Source: an uncultured Gammaproteobacteria bacterium | GTDB lineage: Bacteria > Pseudomonadota > Gammaproteobacteria > Pseudomonadales > Azotimanducaceae_A | NCBI GenBank assembly: GCA_913049565.1 | Contig: CAJWZG010000011.1 | Span: 1-26,118, forward strand | Reading direction: 5' to 3' | Length of the DNA: 26,118 nucleotides | In this document: positions 9,951 through 18,815 of the stretch, one piece after another | Layout: the number at the start of each line of letters is the position of its first letter | Numbering within the stretch: the stretch's first letter is position 1 | The notes under the pieces: model-generated | What the model was told of the DNA's origin: nothing | Seen by the model: only the letters and a program-made list of their open reading frames with translations | The model's database searches: none | Translations under genes and position numbers: made by a program

Positions 9951-11510
9951 ATGCGGTTTTCCATACGGGAACTTGGCGGGGATCTGGATCGATTGATATT
10001 TTTTGGCAGCGTCGCGGGTATCTTGTGCCTCTGCGTACCGCTTGCCCTTTATCCGGAGGAGGGCGGAATAATTCTTAGCAAAGCATTCGACTTTCTGACC
10101 CAAAAGTTCGGCGTGTTCTATGTCGCTGGTGCTTCCTTAACGTTTGGATTTCTTTTGTATCTGGCCTTTAGCCGCCATGGCGGCATACGGCTTGGCAACA
10201 GCCGGCCTGAGTTTTCGACCCTGAGCTGGGCGGCCATGTTGTTTTGCGGCGGCATTGGCACCAGTGTTTTGTATTGGGGGGTCGTTGAGTGGGCCTACTA
10301 TTTTCAGGCGCCCCCATATGGGGTTACCCCGCGGACACCGGAAGCCATGCTGTGGTCTGTGAGCTACCCGATTTTCCACTGGGGATTGATGGGCTGGTCT
10401 CTATATGTGTTACCCGGTGTGGCGATTGCTTACAGTTACTATGTGCGCGGCGCAAAATCGCTGCGATTAAGTGACGCCTGCGAACCGGTGATTGGCCAAC
10501 ATGCTCAGGGAGCCTTGGGTCGGACGATTGATCTCCTTTTTGTGGTGGGGCTAGTTGGCGCCTGCAGCATTGGTATTGGCTTAGCGGTGCCTCTGATCGG
10601 GGCCTGTGTTGCTCATCTGCTGCAAGTAGATCGCGCTGCTTTGGGGTTCACTCTCGATGTGGTGGTGATTCTAGTCGTAACATGTATTTTCGCGGGCAGT
10701 GTGTGGATGGGGCTCGAACGTGGCATCAAACGCCTGAGTGACTTGAACGTATTGTTGGCAATGTTATTGCTGGTATTGATTTTGGTGGCAGGGCCCACGC
10801 TGTTTATCGTTGAGCTGGGTTTCGAGAGCGTCGGTCATATGCTGCAAAATTTCATCCGCATGAGCACCTATACAGACGCAACCGGCTCGACCACCTTTGT
10901 AGAGGCCTGGACAGTTTTTTATTGGGCTTGGTGGTTAGCCCTAGGGCCATATATGGGCGTTTTTATTACGAAAATTTCGCGGGGGCGAACTCTGCGCGAA
11001 CTTATATTGGGTGGCATTGGTTATGGCACGCTGGGCTGTACGGTGTTCTTCGCTATCTTGGGGAACTATGCTCTGTATCTTGAGCTTAACCAGCTGTATC
11101 CGGTGATCGAAACACTCAATAGCGTTGGGGCCCCTGCGGCGATTGTGGGTGTGCTTGGAACCCTGCCAATGGCGAACCTTGCCATATTGATATTCACTTT
11201 AGTCTGCGTGATTTTCGCCGCCACGAGTTACGACTCGGCGTCATATACGCTGGCGGCGTCGGCCACGCGGGCGCTCGCGCCAGAAGATCATCCTCACCGG
11301 GGACATCGAGTATTTTGGGCTTTTTTGCTTGGCCTGCTGCCCATCACCTTGGTGTACATGGGAGGTCTGAAGCCGCTCCAATCTGCGGTGACATTGGCGT
11401 CGGTGCCTTTGTTTATGGTTACCGTAATTCTAACGATATCTTTGTGGCGATCGATTCACGCGGCGGAAGCAGCACAAACCGCAGCGGGCGATCTCTCTAA
11501 AGCGTCCTGA
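9951..11510 (+). CDS. BCCT family transporter (betaine/carnitine/choline type)
   Basis: Inner-membrane carrier for quaternary-ammonium or dimethylsulfonium compounds, 519 residues with about 12 hydrophobic segments. BCCT hallmarks are GGIGTSVLYWGVVEW (100-114) and the helix-8 stretch FYWAWWLALGPYMGVF (323-338), followed by TKISRGRTLREL. The WW pair is kept. The third aromatic of the BetP-like WWxxW pattern is Leu331. Met336 falls where CaiT has a Met and BetP a Val in my alignment from memory, so carnitine-like or exchange transport is conceivable. The N- and C-terminal tails are short, without the long osmosensing extension of BetP, which favours nutrient uptake over osmotic response. It is the first gene of an operon with an amidase 35 bases downstream. 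Confidence 0.92.
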   Translation: MRFSIRELGGDLDRLIFFGSVAGILCLCVPLALYPEEGGIILSKAFDFLTQKFGVFYVAGASLTFGFLLYLAFSRHGGIRLGNSRPEFSTLSWAAMLFCGGIGTSVLYWGVVEWAYYFQAPPYGVTPRTPEAMLWSVSYPIFHWGLMGWSLYVLPGVAIAYSYYVRGAKSLRLSDACEPVIGQHAQGALGRTIDLLFVVGLVGACSIGIGLAVPLIGACVAHLLQVDRAALGFTLDVVVILVVTCIFAGSVWMGLERGIKRLSDLNVLLAMLLLVLILVAGPTLFIVELGFESVGHMLQNFIRMSTYTDATGSTTFVEAWTVFYWAWWLALGPYMGVFITKISRGRTLRELILGGIGYGTLGCTVFFAILGNYALYLELNQLYPVIETLNSVGAPAAIVGVLGTLPMANLAILIFTLVCVIFAATSYDSASYTLAASATRALAPEDHPHRGHRVFWAFLLGLLPITLVYMGGLKPLQSAVTLASVPLFMVTVILTISLWRSIHAAEAAQTAAGDLSKAS

Positions 11511-11532
11511 TTAGATAGGCATCTTGATTTGG

Positions 11533-11539
11533 TAAGGAG
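11533..11539 (+). promoter_or_regulatory. Shine-Dalgarno site of the second amidase gene
   Basis: TAAGGAG ends 6 bases before ATG 11546, a near-ideal ribosome site in the 35-base gap after the BCCT gene. Confidence 0.75.
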
Positions 11540-11545
11540 CGAGGT

Positions 11546-12970
11546 ATGGCGGAATTAGATTGGCATTGGCTTACTCTCTCTCAGGCGTGCCAGCGGCTAA
11601 AAAGTGGTCAGGGCAGCGCGCTGGAGTTGGCTGAGGAAACGCTGGGACGAGCGCAATCACTGCACGATCAAACTCACTGCTACGTCCGCATGATGGCAGA
11701 TGAGGCGCTCACTACAGCGCAAGCGCTTGATCAAAAACAGGCTAATGGCGAGCCTTTAGGTTTGTTGCATGGTGTGCCTGTCGCCATTAAAGATTTGCTC
11801 TTTACTGAAGGTGTGCCAACCGCATCCGGTACGTTGGTGATGAAAGATTTTCGTCCGGCGTTTTCTGCCACCGTCGTTGATCGCCTGCGCGACGCCGGTG
11901 CGGTGCTGATTGGCAAAACCCAGCTCACCGAAGGTGCTTTTGGCGCGCATCACCCAGATATCGCTCCACCAGTTAATCCCTGGCAGAAAGCGGCATGGAC
12001 TGGCGTGTCTTCTTCGGGTTCTGGTGTTGCAGTGGCGGCTGGGGTCGCTTTTGCCGCTATTGGCTCAGACACGGGGGGCAGCATTCGATTCCCCTCTGCC
12101 AGTTGTGGTCTGGTGGGTTTGAAGCCGACCTATGGCCGGGTGAGTTTGCACGGGGCTTTTGCACTGGCAAACAGCTTAGATCACATTGGCCCCATGACCC
12201 GTAGTGTTGAAGATGCCGCGCGTATGCTCTGCGTGTTAGCGGGCTTTGATGATCAAGACCCCAACTCGATTGATACGCCGGTGCCCAATTACCTGCAGTC
12301 ACTTTGCACGGTCGATGATGGCGACACGCCCTTAACGGGTAAATGTATTGGGGTTGATTGGTCCTATGTCAGCGATGGGGTTGATCCTGTCGTCGTCGAT
12401 GTCACCCGGCGGGCGCTCCGGCAACTGGCAGACCTTGGTGCTCAAGTGATTGAGATAGAAGTGCCTTCAAGTGCCGAGATATTGGCTCAAGCTTGGGGAA
12501 TTACCTGCGCTGTGGAATGTGCACAAGCGCACGCCGAGTACTACCCCGCGCAGCGTGGGTTATATGGTCCAGTATTAACGGGCTTGATTGATCTGGGTTT
12601 ACGAACAAGCCAGCAGGAATATGACGCGTTACAGACGCTCAGGGCAGATTTTTCGGCCCAGCTCGACCAGGTCTTGACCGCAGTCGATGCGATAATTTCG
12701 CCCTGCATGCCAATGGCTTCCCCATCAGCGGAACTTATGGATAACGGTGCTCCCGCTGCAGAAGGCCAGGCTGACTTTTTGCTGTTTACTGCCCCTTTCG
12801 ATTATTCAGGGCACCCAACTCTGACGCTGCCAGTGGCACCTCTTGGCTCTGAGCTTCCAGGATCATTTCAATTGATTGGACGTAAGCTAGACGAACAAAT
12901 GTTGATACATCTGGGTTCTGCCTTCGAACAGGCAACCTCGCCGATTACCTATCCAGAGTTGCAAAGATGA
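11546..12970 (+). CDS. Amidase-signature family hydrolase
   Basis: A 474-residue Ser-cisSer-Lys amidase, clearly different from the one at 7387-8838. The triad is K82 in VAIKDLL, S155 in TGVSSSGSG and nucleophile S179 in SDTGGSIRFPS, followed by the family's CGLVGLKPTYGRVS. The usual TPGGSSGG is TGVSSSGSG here, as in some subfamilies. It is cytosolic, with no signal peptide. It lies 35 bases after the BCCT gene and overlaps the next gene by ATGA, so it may hydrolyse an amide imported by that transporter; this is inference from context. The absence of gatB and gatC argues against tRNA amidation. Confidence 0.92.
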   Translation: MAELDWHWLTLSQACQRLKSGQGSALELAEETLGRAQSLHDQTHCYVRMMADEALTTAQALDQKQANGEPLGLLHGVPVAIKDLLFTEGVPTASGTLVMKDFRPAFSATVVDRLRDAGAVLIGKTQLTEGAFGAHHPDIAPPVNPWQKAAWTGVSSSGSGVAVAAGVAFAAIGSDTGGSIRFPSASCGLVGLKPTYGRVSLHGAFALANSLDHIGPMTRSVEDAARMLCVLAGFDDQDPNSIDTPVPNYLQSLCTVDDGDTPLTGKCIGVDWSYVSDGVDPVVVDVTRRALRQLADLGAQVIEIEVPSSAEILAQAWGITCAVECAQAHAEYYPAQRGLYGPVLTGLIDLGLRTSQQEYDALQTLRADFSAQLDQVLTAVDAIISPCMPMASPSAELMDNGAPAAEGQADFLLFTAPFDYSGHPTLTLPVAPLGSELPGSFQLIGRKLDEQMLIHLGSAFEQATSPITYPELQR

Positions 12971-13509
12971 TTGCGCTGCTTTTCCTCGTTCGACAGACGG
13001 CCTTCGTGATTACTTTTTTCGTAGCCCTGAATTTTCCCCTAAGTTCCGCAGCGGCGGAGCCGATCGAGGGCTGGTGGCAATCTTGGGATTCGCTGCTCTT
13101 CATTCGCGTTGAGCAAGATGAGGCGCGAGTATTCGCCGCGGGTATTCTTAATCCCTCGCTGGTTAAGGGTGAATTAGTGAGCTGGAGCCTTGAGCAACCG
13201 CTGCAAGATGTCGAAAACCCTGATGTCGCATTGCAGAGTCGGTCATTGCTTGGGCTTGAGGTGAGTACTGATTTGCGCAAAAAAGGTAATCGTTGGCAGG
13301 GGCAAATTTACGATCCTCGCAGCGGTACCTGGTACAAGTCGCGGGTCTCAATCGCCGATGGTCAGCTCAATATACGGGGTTACATTGGTATGCCCATGCT
13401 AGGTCAGACCCGAGTCTATGAGCCCTATGAGCCCTGCAAAGTTTACGAAGAACAGGAGATGGTGATTTGGTCAGACGCAACCCCCCCTAGCTGTGTAGAG
13501 GCTCCTTAG
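12967..13509 (+). CDS. Secreted DUF2147-like protein
   Basis: A 180-residue protein with a signal peptide (hydrophobic 3-25, probable cleavage after SSAAA at 30), so it is periplasmic or exported. The mature part shows the DUF2147 pattern: a GWW start at 35-37, then GQIYDPRSGTWYKSRV near 115-130 and NIRGYIGMPMLGQTRVY near 134-151. It carries two cysteines near the C-terminus that could pair. The function of this family is unknown; it is predicted to be a small beta-rich periplasmic domain. It overlaps the amidase stop by 4 nt (ATGA) and runs 23 bases into the convergent GTPase gene. Confidence 0.8.
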   Translation: MIALLFLVRQTAFVITFFVALNFPLSSAAAEPIEGWWQSWDSLLFIRVEQDEARVFAAGILNPSLVKGELVSWSLEQPLQDVENPDVALQSRSLLGLEVSTDLRKKGNRWQGQIYDPRSGTWYKSRVSIADGQLNIRGYIGMPMLGQTRVYEPYEPCKVYEEQEMVIWSDATPPSCVEAP

Positions 13510-14407
13510 CGATCGGGTACTGGGTTGTTGCGAAGAACTCCTCAAGGGAGGGGTTAATGTCGGTATGGTGAATTAAAACAAGACCCAGCAGATCAGGCTG
13601 CCAATCTAGGTCAGTCCTGTTCAACTCGATATGTGCCGCAACTCGGTTGATGTGGTAGGTGCCTTCGTCTGTAGCCACCCAGCCTTTGACGCGCTCTACG
13701 GATGCATCCAACCCGGCAAGCAACGTGCTCAACTTCTCCTTGGTAATAGGTTCTTGCTGATGCCAAGTGTACGCCGAAAATGTCGGCATCGTCGAATGTG
13801 TCTTTGTTGACGAAAAATTTTCCGCAGAAGCTTGCCAGCCCAATATTGTTTCGATGAGCCCCGCATCTCGACAACCCACTTGAGGCGTTAGCCGTTTGAG
13901 TTCAAAGCTTGGGTTGAGATCGGTTTTGCTCACTATTAATAAATGGGCCTGATCGACTTGGGCGCGTACTAAACTGCCAACGTACTTATCCTTGCTGCGC
14001 GCAGAAAAATTGGATGCATCAACGACGACGATCGCGGCTCGCGGACGAAATCCTGGGTAGTGACAGTGCTGTAGTACTCGGCTGGGTTCAGCGACGCCGC
14101 TGGTTTCTAGTATCACCTGTCGGATTGGCATCTTGTTCAGAGTGTCTAAGGCCTTGCTCAGGTCGTCACTAATGCTGCAGCAAATGCAGCCGTTCGAAAG
14201 CCCGATAACTGTGCCGTCTGCTGACTGGTCGCGGATCAGCGTCTCGTCAATATTGATGTCACCGAAGTCGTTGACTAGCACCGCCGTACCTTCGGGTATC
14301 GCTGGATCGCCGAGTAAGCGGTTAATCAATGTGGTTTTGCCTGACCCTAAGTATCCGCCAATTACCGTGATGGGCTTAGCGTTCTTCTCTTTAGGTGCTG
14401 TATTCAT
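13487..14407 (-). CDS. COG0523 family (CobW-like) P-loop GTPase
   Basis: A G3E-family GTPase of 306 residues, related to CobW and the zinc chaperones YeiR, YjiA and ZigA. Walker A GYLGSGKTT is at 18-26, the hallmark metal motif CICC is at 74-77 within GLSNGCICCSI, ETSGVAEP is at 101-108 and the guanine-specificity loop is SKTD at 160-163. A CobW_C-type domain fills about 215-305. There is no long histidine-rich insert. It probably delivers or inserts a metal ion. It is coupled by an ATGA overlap to the metal-dependent amidohydrolase before it in the same operon, which makes that enzyme a candidate client. No cobalamin genes are nearby, so a CobW role in B12 synthesis is not supported. Confidence 0.88.
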   Translation of the reverse strand: MNTAPKEKNAKPITVIGGYLGSGKTTLINRLLGDPAIPEGTAVLVNDFGDINIDETLIRDQSADGTVIGLSNGCICCSISDDLSKALDTLNKMPIRQVILETSGVAEPSRVLQHCHYPGFRPRAAIVVVDASNFSARSKDKYVGSLVRAQVDQAHLLIVSKTDLNPSFELKRLTPQVGCRDAGLIETILGWQASAENFSSTKTHSTMPTFSAYTWHQQEPITKEKLSTLLAGLDASVERVKGWVATDEGTYHINRVAAHIELNRTDLDWQPDLLGLVLIHHTDINPSLEEFFATTQYPIAKEPLHS

Positions 14408-16041
14408 GTGATGGGAAAGACCGTGCCTTCAAACACAGTAGCGACAATACCAATGTCTTTTAACTCCATTGGGTCGCAGGTCAAGGGGTCTGCTTCCAGC
14501 ACCGTGAAATCCGCTTGCTTGCCAGCGCGCAGGCTGCCGGTGATATCGGCTAGACCGATAACATGAGCGGCGTTAATGGTGATGGCCTCTAATGCTTGCT
14601 GCTGCGTCAGCCGCTCGGTGGGTGCCATAACCGTCCCTGCATGGTTAATTCGGTTCACCGCAACCCACATACTGTTTAGGGGCTCAGCAGGCGCCATAGT
14701 GAAGTCGGAATGCACAGTGGTATTGATACCTGCGGCAACGCAGCTACCCAGCCGTGCCATCTGGCTAGCACGCTCGAAGCCAATCCCAGACTTCGCGTAG
14801 CTGTCAGAGAGCTCGTGTAAGTAATACACATTGGCAGACACCTGTGCACCGAGCGCTTTGATGCGCCGAATTTGTTCCGGCGTGCTGAAACCGAAATGCT
14901 CAAAGGTGAAGCCATGATTAAAGCGCGGTTTCTCATCCTGCATTTTTTGCAAAATATCCAAGGTGAGTTCTAGGCCTAAGTCACCAGTCACGTGTACATG
15001 GATCTGATAACCCTCGTGCCAGTAAGCCCGAATATGCCGCTCCAATTCTTCCGGTGCGGCTAACCATTCACCATGATGCCCATCGATGTAGCCGGGTTCC
15101 TGAAGCTGCGCCAACTGGCTGAAAAAAGCACCGTCGCTAAACAGTTTTATATGTTTGCCAAAACGCAAACGATGGCTGTTGCGAGACATTAAGTCAGCCG
15201 CCATCGCTGGGCCTGCCTCAGGTTTGTGCCCTCCTTGGGTAAGCCGAGTACCATGTACTACCAAGCGGGTGCGAAAAGGTACGTCCTCGCCTTCGAGTTC
15301 GTCGGCTAATGCTTGGACTTCGGTATCAAAGTTAAACAAGCCGGTGGCTAGGTCGCCAATGCTGGTATGTCCGCCGTTGTGCACAACCTGTTTTAGGCGC
15401 TTTAGACCGGCAGCATATTTCTCTGGCGCTAAGATCCACGGGTTGAGGCGATTGATCGCAAAGCCAAGCCCCACCTCATAAAAGTGACCTTTGTCGATAT
15501 CAATCTGCATACCGGGTTTGATTTGTTTGGCATCGATGCCCGCCATCGCCATCGCCGCATCGTTCATGTACAGCTCGTGAAAAGATCGGTGCCAAACCAC
15601 CATGGGGCGTGTGTCACTGACTTGGTTGATGCGCGCTTTGTCCATGCTGCCGTGCCACAGCTGGTGATAACCCCAGATAAACAGGGGCTCGTCGACGGGT
15701 TTGCTGCGGTGCAGTTCCTGCATCCGGCGATCAAATCCCGTGGGCTCAGTTACCGGCTCAATGTCGCCCCAAGGCAGTTTCCAGCGCATGGCGGTGATGA
15801 ATTCCATAGGCAGCAGGACAGCAGCCATGCTGGGGTGCAGGTGAGGATCGATGAAACCGGGGCAAATAATCTTTTCGGCAAATTGCTCGTCTACCGCATA
15901 GTCCTGATCTTTCAGCCAGGGTTGCATGTTCTTCTCTTCACCGACTTCGAGAATCAGCCCATCGCGGACAAGCACCGCCGATGCTCGGGGCATAGACGGA
16001 TTCATCGTGATGACTGAACGGGCTTTGAATAACGTCAGCAT
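14404..16041 (-). CDS. Amidohydrolase family 3 protein (YtcJ-like)
   Basis: A metal-dependent hydrolase of 545 residues or so. It has a small N-terminal beta domain, then GFIDPHLHP at 62-70 with metal ligands H67 and H69. Later it shows the HIKLFSDGAFF segment, HVHVTGDLG, the TVHSDF stretch and the C-terminal tail SLRAGKQADFTVLEADPL. These are landmarks of the YtcJ/exoenzyme-regulatory group, which cleaves N-acyl or cyclic amide bonds. No signal peptide is seen. I chose ATG 16041, one base after the oxidoreductase stop (TAATATG), over a 28-residue upstream extension that lies inside that gene. It is the middle gene of the GMC-amidohydrolase-GTPase operon. Confidence 0.88.
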   Translation of the reverse strand: MLTLFKARSVITMNPSMPRASAVLVRDGLILEVGEEKNMQPWLKDQDYAVDEQFAEKIICPGFIDPHLHPSMAAVLLPMEFITAMRWKLPWGDIEPVTEPTGFDRRMQELHRSKPVDEPLFIWGYHQLWHGSMDKARINQVSDTRPMVVWHRSFHELYMNDAAMAMAGIDAKQIKPGMQIDIDKGHFYEVGLGFAINRLNPWILAPEKYAAGLKRLKQVVHNGGHTSIGDLATGLFNFDTEVQALADELEGEDVPFRTRLVVHGTRLTQGGHKPEAGPAMAADLMSRNSHRLRFGKHIKLFSDGAFFSQLAQLQEPGYIDGHHGEWLAAPEELERHIRAYWHEGYQIHVHVTGDLGLELTLDILQKMQDEKPRFNHGFTFEHFGFSTPEQIRRIKALGAQVSANVYYLHELSDSYAKSGIGFERASQMARLGSCVAAGINTTVHSDFTMAPAEPLNSMWVAVNRINHAGTVMAPTERLTQQQALEAITINAAHVIGLADITGSLRAGKQADFTVLEADPLTCDPMELKDIGIVATVFEGTVFPIT

Positions 16042-16042
16042 A

Positions 16043-17635
16043 TTAGTTTCTTGCCGCCAGCAGCTGTTCGGCCCCTTTTTCTGCAACCATGATCGTCGCA
16101 GCATTGGTGTTGCCGCTGACCACATATGGCATCACAGATGCGTCGATAACCGACAACCCTTCAATACCCATGACCTGCAGATTAGCGTCCACGACTTTAC
16201 CAATGCTGCATGTGCTCGTCGGGTGATAAACAGTGCTGGCTTCCATGCGTATATAGTCCATCAGCGCGTCATCGCTGCTCAGGTCAACGTCTGGACCGGG
16301 CGACAGCCGGTCACCTAGATAAGGCTGTAAATCAGACTGATCAAAAATATTGAGCAAAATACGCATGCCTTTCAGCAGCGTGTCCCGGTCAAGGGCTGAA
16401 CTGAGATAGTTGGCAGCGATGCTGGGTGCTTGGCTGATATCAGCGCTCTTGATATGAATAGAGCCTCTGGATTCTGGCCGAGATTGATTTACAACCGCGG
16501 TAACCGCAGGCTGTTTCATTGCCTGAATTTTGCCCTCGTTGTTATACAGCGTGCCGCCAGAAGCGAAATGAATCTGCACGTCTGGTGCTTCCAGTCCATC
16601 CCGGGTGTGGCAAAACGCGCCGACAGGAGCGGAGCCCGTGGTGAGTGGCCCCTGCCTCAGGAAAAACCACTTCAGCGCCGCAGGCAGTAAATTTAGGCCC
16701 TGAACCTCGCGGTTAATCGAATGCTCCGGTTTCGTGCCAAAGACAACTTTACATAGCAGATGGTCTTGCAGGTGCTCGCCAACGTCTGGGGCGTGATGCA
16801 CCAGGTTAATCCCCAATGCACTTAGCCGATCTGCATCGCCGACACCGGAAACTTCGAGCAGCTGCGGTGACGCTACGGCACCGCTGCTGAGGATAACGTG
16901 AGCACCTTGAATCGTTTCCATTTTTCCGCGGCGCAAAATTTCCACACCGCAGGCTTTCTTCTCTTCAAACACAACGCGTTGAGTAACAGCATGGGTGAGA
17001 ATGGTGAGATTGTTGCGAGATCGCGCAGGCGTGAGGTAGGCGCTAGCCGTGCTCCAGCGTCTACCGTTGTTTTGCGTGAACTGGTAGTAGCCGCATCCTG
17101 CCTGATCCACACCATTGAAATCAGGATTGCTCGAAATGCCTGCTTGATTCATAGCGTGAATGAAAAGATCGTCCATAGGGCGCTTGTCGCGGACGTCTTG
17201 TACGTGAAGCGGGCCGTCCGAGCCGTGCATATCGTCGTGGTGAACTTGCTGGTGCTCTGCTTTCTTGTAGTAAGGTAAAACTTCTTCCCAGGACCACCCT
17301 TTGGCACCAGCTTGTTCCCAGGCTGCAAAGTCCACTGGCACACCGCGTACATAGATCATGCCGTTTATGGCACTAGAGCCGCCTAATGATTTGCCGCGGG
17401 GCCAAAATACCTGCCGGTCTTTTAGCTCGGGTTCAGGTTCTGTTTCAAAACTCCAATCATAATTTGGGTTGTTAAAGGTCGCTGCCCAACCGGCGGGAAC
17501 ATGCAACAGCGGCGACCTATTGCTGCCACCTGCTTCTAGCAGGCAAACTCGAATCTCTGAATTGGCGCTCAAACGATTGGCAAGCACGCAGCCCGCAGAA
17601 CCGGCACCGACGATAATATAGTCGTAATAGCTCAT
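16043..17635 (-). CDS. GMC family FAD-dependent alcohol/choline dehydrogenase-like oxidoreductase
   Basis: A 530-residue flavoenzyme of the glucose-methanol-choline family that oxidises a primary alcohol to an aldehyde. FAD-binding GAGSAG is at 10-15 with E34 in LLEAGG. GMC signature 1 (PRGKSLGGSSAINGMIYVRG) begins at 79, and signature 2 (GAVASPQLLEVSG) lies near 258. The catalytic pair is H471 in YHPTST and N509 in SGNTNA, the His-Asn arrangement of choline oxidase. BetA-like relatives include choline dehydrogenase, but no betB or betI is present, so the alcohol is unknown. ATG 17635 is fixed by a strong AAGGAG 6 bases upstream; a longer frame to 17713 has no such support. It is the first gene of its operon. 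Confidence 0.92.
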   Translation of the reverse strand: MSYYDYIIVGAGSAGCVLANRLSANSEIRVCLLEAGGSNRSPLLHVPAGWAATFNNPNYDWSFETEPEPELKDRQVFWPRGKSLGGSSAINGMIYVRGVPVDFAAWEQAGAKGWSWEEVLPYYKKAEHQQVHHDDMHGSDGPLHVQDVRDKRPMDDLFIHAMNQAGISSNPDFNGVDQAGCGYYQFTQNNGRRWSTASAYLTPARSRNNLTILTHAVTQRVVFEEKKACGVEILRRGKMETIQGAHVILSSGAVASPQLLEVSGVGDADRLSALGINLVHHAPDVGEHLQDHLLCKVVFGTKPEHSINREVQGLNLLPAALKWFFLRQGPLTTGSAPVGAFCHTRDGLEAPDVQIHFASGGTLYNNEGKIQAMKQPAVTAVVNQSRPESRGSIHIKSADISQAPSIAANYLSSALDRDTLLKGMRILLNIFDQSDLQPYLGDRLSPGPDVDLSSDDALMDYIRMEASTVYHPTSTCSIGKVVDANLQVMGIEGLSVIDASVMPYVVSGNTNAATIMVAEKGAEQLLAARN

Positions 17636-17774
17636 ACACCTCTCCTTAGAAACAGCATGCCATAAGTGGGTGTCTGCTTCTGCCGCCTCATCCGACTTTT
17701 GCTGCAACGGCAAAGTCGCTATGGTGCGCCGATCTCGTCGCAGATCAGCGATGACCAGCCAACAAGAGTGCTTT
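17636..17774. promoter_or_regulatory. Divergent region with inverted repeats between the GMC and YdjM-like genes
   Basis: These 139 bases separate two divergent operons. One inverted repeat pairs CGACTTTTGC (17693-17702) with GCAAAGTCG (17710-17718), with one bulged T and a 7-base loop. Just to the right, GATCT and AGATC are separated by 6 bases and nested within TCGCT and AGCGA. These are candidate operators or attenuating hairpins; no regulator gene is next to them. Confidence 0.35.
17642..17647 (-). promoter_or_regulatory. Shine-Dalgarno site that fixes the GMC oxidoreductase start
   Basis: On the minus strand AAGGAG lies 6 bases before ATG 17635. It decides against a start 26 codons upstream. 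Confidence 0.8.
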
Positions 17775-18815
17775 ATGGATCCAGTCAGTCAGGGCGTAGT
17801 CGGCGCAGCGTTTGCGCAAACAGCGGCGAAACGCGCGACCGTCGCCACCGTTGCTTGGTACGGTGCGTTGGGCGGAATGGCCCCTGATCTGGATGTGGTC
17901 TTTCAGTCATCAACCGACCCATTGTTGTTTTTAGAATTCCACCGCCAATTTACTCACTCTCTGGTGTTCATCCCTTTTGGTGCGTTCGTTGTCTACCTTG
18001 TGCTTCGTCTTATCGCCAGCCGCATAAAATTTTTGCAGGGCTTGAGCCCCATCCAGGGGTATCTGGCTTGTCTGATGGGATACGCAACCCACGGTTTGCT
18101 TGATGCTTGCACGTCTTACGGCACCCAACTCTTTTGGCCTTTCTCAGACACACGCGTTGCTTGGGACACCATGTCGATTGTCGATCCCTTATTTACGATC
18201 CCCTTGCTGGTGCTAGTAATCGCTGCTGCAAGAAGCCAGCGTATGTGGTTATCGTGGCTGGCTTGTGGCTGGATGTTGTGTTTTTTCACCTTGGGTTGGT
18301 GGCAGCAGGGGCGAGCGATGCAGGCAGCAGAGCAGGTCGCGACAATTCGTGGGCATGAGCCGCTGCGCCTGTCGGTAAAACCTTCTTTCGCTAATTTGCT
18401 GGTGTGGAAGGCGATTTACGAGTTTGACGGCAGTTATTACGTGGATGCGGTTCGAGTTGGCGTTGATACTTCGTGGTATCCCGGTGCGCGAGTACGCAAG
18501 CTGAACTTGGCGCGGGATTTTCCTGGGCTGAGCGAAGATTCACGACAGGCAAAGGATGTAGAGCGCTTTCGCTGGTTTTCTCATGACTACCTATCACCTA
18601 TGGAAAATTCACCTCGGATCATTGATATGCGTTATAGCCTAGTGCCTAACGAGGTAGATCCTATGTGGGGTATTGATATCGATGTGAACAGACAAGCTGA
18701 GCACGTGGATTGGTGGGCCAGTCGAGAGTTAACGGACATAAAGCAGCGAGAATTTTTGGGGATGTTATTGGGTTTAGGCGGTATCGCACTGAGAGATAAG
18801 GGAGTAGGTCAATGA
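17775..18815 (+). CDS. YdjM/DUF457-like membrane-bound metal-dependent hydrolase
   Basis: A 346-residue membrane protein of the YdjM/DUF457 group (COG1988), annotated elsewhere as a membrane-bound metal-dependent hydrolase of unknown substrate. The N-terminal MDPVSQGVVGAAFAQ and MAPDLD (35-40), HRQFTHS (56-62) and ATHGLLDACTSYGTQLFWPFS (105-124) carry the conserved His and Asp residues. Helices follow near 62-82, 92-108, 138-150 and 155-175, then a soluble C-terminal half of about 150 residues. ATG 17775 matches the family N-terminus; a frame extending to 17670 adds 35 unconserved residues. It overlaps the CinA-like gene by 4 nt. Confidence 0.84.
   Translation: MDPVSQGVVGAAFAQTAAKRATVATVAWYGALGGMAPDLDVVFQSSTDPLLFLEFHRQFTHSLVFIPFGAFVVYLVLRLIASRIKFLQGLSPIQGYLACLMGYATHGLLDACTSYGTQLFWPFSDTRVAWDTMSIVDPLFTIPLLVLVIAAARSQRMWLSWLACGWMLCFFTLGWWQQGRAMQAAEQVATIRGHEPLRLSVKPSFANLLVWKAIYEFDGSYYVDAVRVGVDTSWYPGARVRKLNLARDFPGLSEDSRQAKDVERFRWFSHDYLSPMENSPRIIDMRYSLVPNEVDPMWGIDIDVNRQAEHVDWWASRELTDIKQREFLGMLLGLGGIALRDKGVGQ

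Noticed and set aside
9831..10103. A 90-codon minus-strand open frame in the hydrolase/BCCT gap
   Set aside because: Most of it overlaps the start of the BCCT gene on the other strand; composition is not protein-like and no ribosome site is seen.
15484..16017. A 177-codon plus-strand open frame
   Set aside because: It lies wholly inside the amidohydrolase gene on the opposite strand and shows no family features.
9951..17635. Complete choline-to-betaine (bet) operon
   Set aside because: The BCCT and GMC genes are in separate, opposite operons, and betB (aldehyde dehydrogenase) and betI are absent.
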